Positions 62,680 to 64,000 of a DNA stretch of 64,000 nt are shown in pieces. The first letter of the stretch is position 1. Each line of letters opens with the position of its first letter. The translations under genes and the position numbers were made by a program. This DNA is from Tetrapyrgos nigripes (taxonomy: Eukaryota > Basidiomycota > Agaricomycetes > Agaricales > Campanellaceae), in contig JAACJM010000118.1 in the NCBI GenBank assembly GCA_013368315.1, forward strand, positions 124,001-188,000, written 5' to 3'. Under the pieces are notes generated by a model. That model ran no database searches. It was given only the letters and a program-made list of their open reading frames with translations, and was not told the DNA's origin.

Positions 62680-64000
62680 AGTTGCTTGTTTTCAACACCG
62701 TAACACGTGTACCATAGCCTATCCCGACCAACATGGTATCCAACCCTACGCTCTACTCTGGTCCACCAAAGATCATCTCGTCTGTGGTCAATCATCTGCT
62801 TCCGTTACCCTTCCACCAAACCTCTCAACGCTCTTGGTGCCCAGTCCGGTTCCTATTTTGTCTACCGCGCTCGCACCCTCTCTTCCTTCCATCGTCCCTA
62901 CTTGACCGCCCCATCCGTCGACATCCCACCCAACCAATCATGGTGGACACCCGGCAAACTCATATTTTTCGATTTATGGGGTCATCTCATTCCTCAGATC
63001 TTCGCTAACCAGCTTCGTAACAAGGTGGCGAAGGGTTGGATATCCGACCTTCCGTGGCGGTCACACGTGCTCATATCAAGTTAAGCGAGCTGGATAAGAC
63101 TGAGGAGATGTGGATTAGGAAATTGTGATGAAGAGTGTGAATGATCCTGGGGTGGAGGTCGTTGTGAGTAAGGCGGCAAGCCTGTTTGGTATTTTTCGGG
63201 TGTAGCTGAGAGGTTTGGGAAGTGAGTCGTCCATTTTTCTCTTCGTTGTCACTTGCTGATTTATCATTTCCTCCATTACCTTCCGCTTATTCTTGTCGAA
63301 TCTCTTCTAAAGTTCTGAAACCCTCCGCCGCCGCTTTCTTCAAAGGAATGTACATTAAACTCATCACCCGACCTAACATCAAATCCTTTCTTCCCCCCAA
63401 TCGGTAACTTTACCGTCTACATCTTCAGTGACCCTGCTCTTCTCTCTTCCTCTCCACCCGACGCACACGTTACTCTCCCAGTCCACGACAAATGTAATGG
63501 GTCTGGTATATTTGGAAGTGATATTTGTACATACAAACCGTACTTGGTGTTGTGGTTTACTTCTGAAAAGAAGGAATGGCGTTGGGAAAGGTGACCAAGT
63601 ATTTGGTGTATAATTTGAGAAAGAGAGGAGGGGATTCGGCGGATAGGTATTTTGCGAGTACGGAATTTATTGCTGGGGTGAAGGACATGAGGTACGTTTT
63701 TCATACGTCATTTCTTTCCTTTCCTCTTACTACTTTGCTTCCTTCACCCTCTACTCAGCTAACAATGTCTCTTCATCCGCCTTCTTGCTATATATTTCAA
63801 GCCGTCATGCCAGACGTCTTACACTGGCTCGGTATCGGCGTCAACGGTCACGAGTCCATAGATGCAGACGGGAAGAAGAGAGGACGAGTGGATAATATGG
63901 TGTTGATGAGTGATACGAAGTATGATGTCGTTGTAGGGAGTGGGATTGATGTTGGTAGGAAGTATGAGCTACCTGGTGAGTCCGTTGGTCTGAGTTTGCG
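62680..64000 (+). pseudogene. GTP cyclohydrolase II-like uracil catabolism gene, degenerate (URC1/urg1-like), runs off window
   Basis: Family blocks in order but in changing frames: TIAYPDQHGIQPYALL (62706-62755), ALGAQSGSYFVYRA, HRPYLTAPSVDIPPNQSW, DLWGHLIPQIFAN (to about 63010), DIRPSVAVTRAHIKLSEL, KSVNDPGVEVVVSKAA, KPVWYF-GVAERFGK at a donor near 63221. Then LITRPNIKSFLPPIGNFTVYIF, HDKCNGSGIFGSDICTYKPYL, VVVYF-stop-KEGMALGKVTKYLVYN, RGGDSADRYFASTEFIAGVKDMR, and finally MPDVLHWLGI and VDNMVLMSDTKYDVVVGSGI. At least four frameshifts, one TGA within the YF-KEG block and a deletion before VVVYF disable it. The cysteines and GSDICT text fit the GCH2 zinc/substrate region. Confidence 0.82.

Overview
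This is nuclear DNA of a filamentous basidiomycete, most likely an Agaricomycete. The genes are cut by many 45-75 bp GT-AG introns. The families present are typical of that class: CYP53, a bicupin oxalate decarboxylase, TPR-CHAT and caspase proteins, a DUF6534 membrane protein and a GH13 alpha-glucosidase. All calls come from reading the sequence by eye. Exon joins were checked by reading phase for the main genes, with no database search.

Left third (1-20.7 kb). The window opens inside a two-domain gene on the minus strand: an isocyanide synthase (DIT1/PvcA) fused to a TauD-like dioxygenase, with its last exon beyond base 1. The same region holds a decayed P450 (8.06-9.26 kb), an intact SAM methyltransferase (10.3-11.26 kb) and an intact 12-exon P450 (18.56-20.72 kb). 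Isocyanide synthase, P450 and methyltransferase also occur together in xanthocillin-type clusters. The palindrome ACTCCGANTCGGAG lies upstream of both the synthase and the intact P450. The region is full of transposons: a hAT element with clean TIRs and TSD, a pogo-like element carrying a miniature LTR retroelement that itself carries a foldback MITE, a MULE-type MITE, and a dispersed repeat ending in GTTACGAGGCC.

Middle (20.7-45.5 kb). A CYP53-like benzoate hydroxylase (+) converges on a 14-exon alpha-glucosidase (-). Two multi-pass membrane proteins follow, also convergent. After a repeat-rich stretch with an inverted-repeat element and a hAT MITE with perfect TSD comes a secreted oxalate decarboxylase with 18 exons. 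A 5'-truncated LINE remnant (-) lies beyond it.

Right third (45.5-64 kb). A caspase-fold gene (+, 49.9-52.5 kb) faces a TPR-CHAT protease gene (-, 55.5-60.4 kb). Each carries one single-base frameshift in a short homopolymer. Between them is one arm of an inverted duplication whose other arm lies at 37.8-38.9 kb. The window ends in a degenerate pair, uracil phosphoribosyltransferase (urg2-like) then GTP-cyclohydrolase-II-like URC1/urg1, the relic of a pyrimidine salvage or breakdown locus.

Most remaining open frames in the gaps are short, shadow other genes or lack any recognisable feature; the gaps are described as such.
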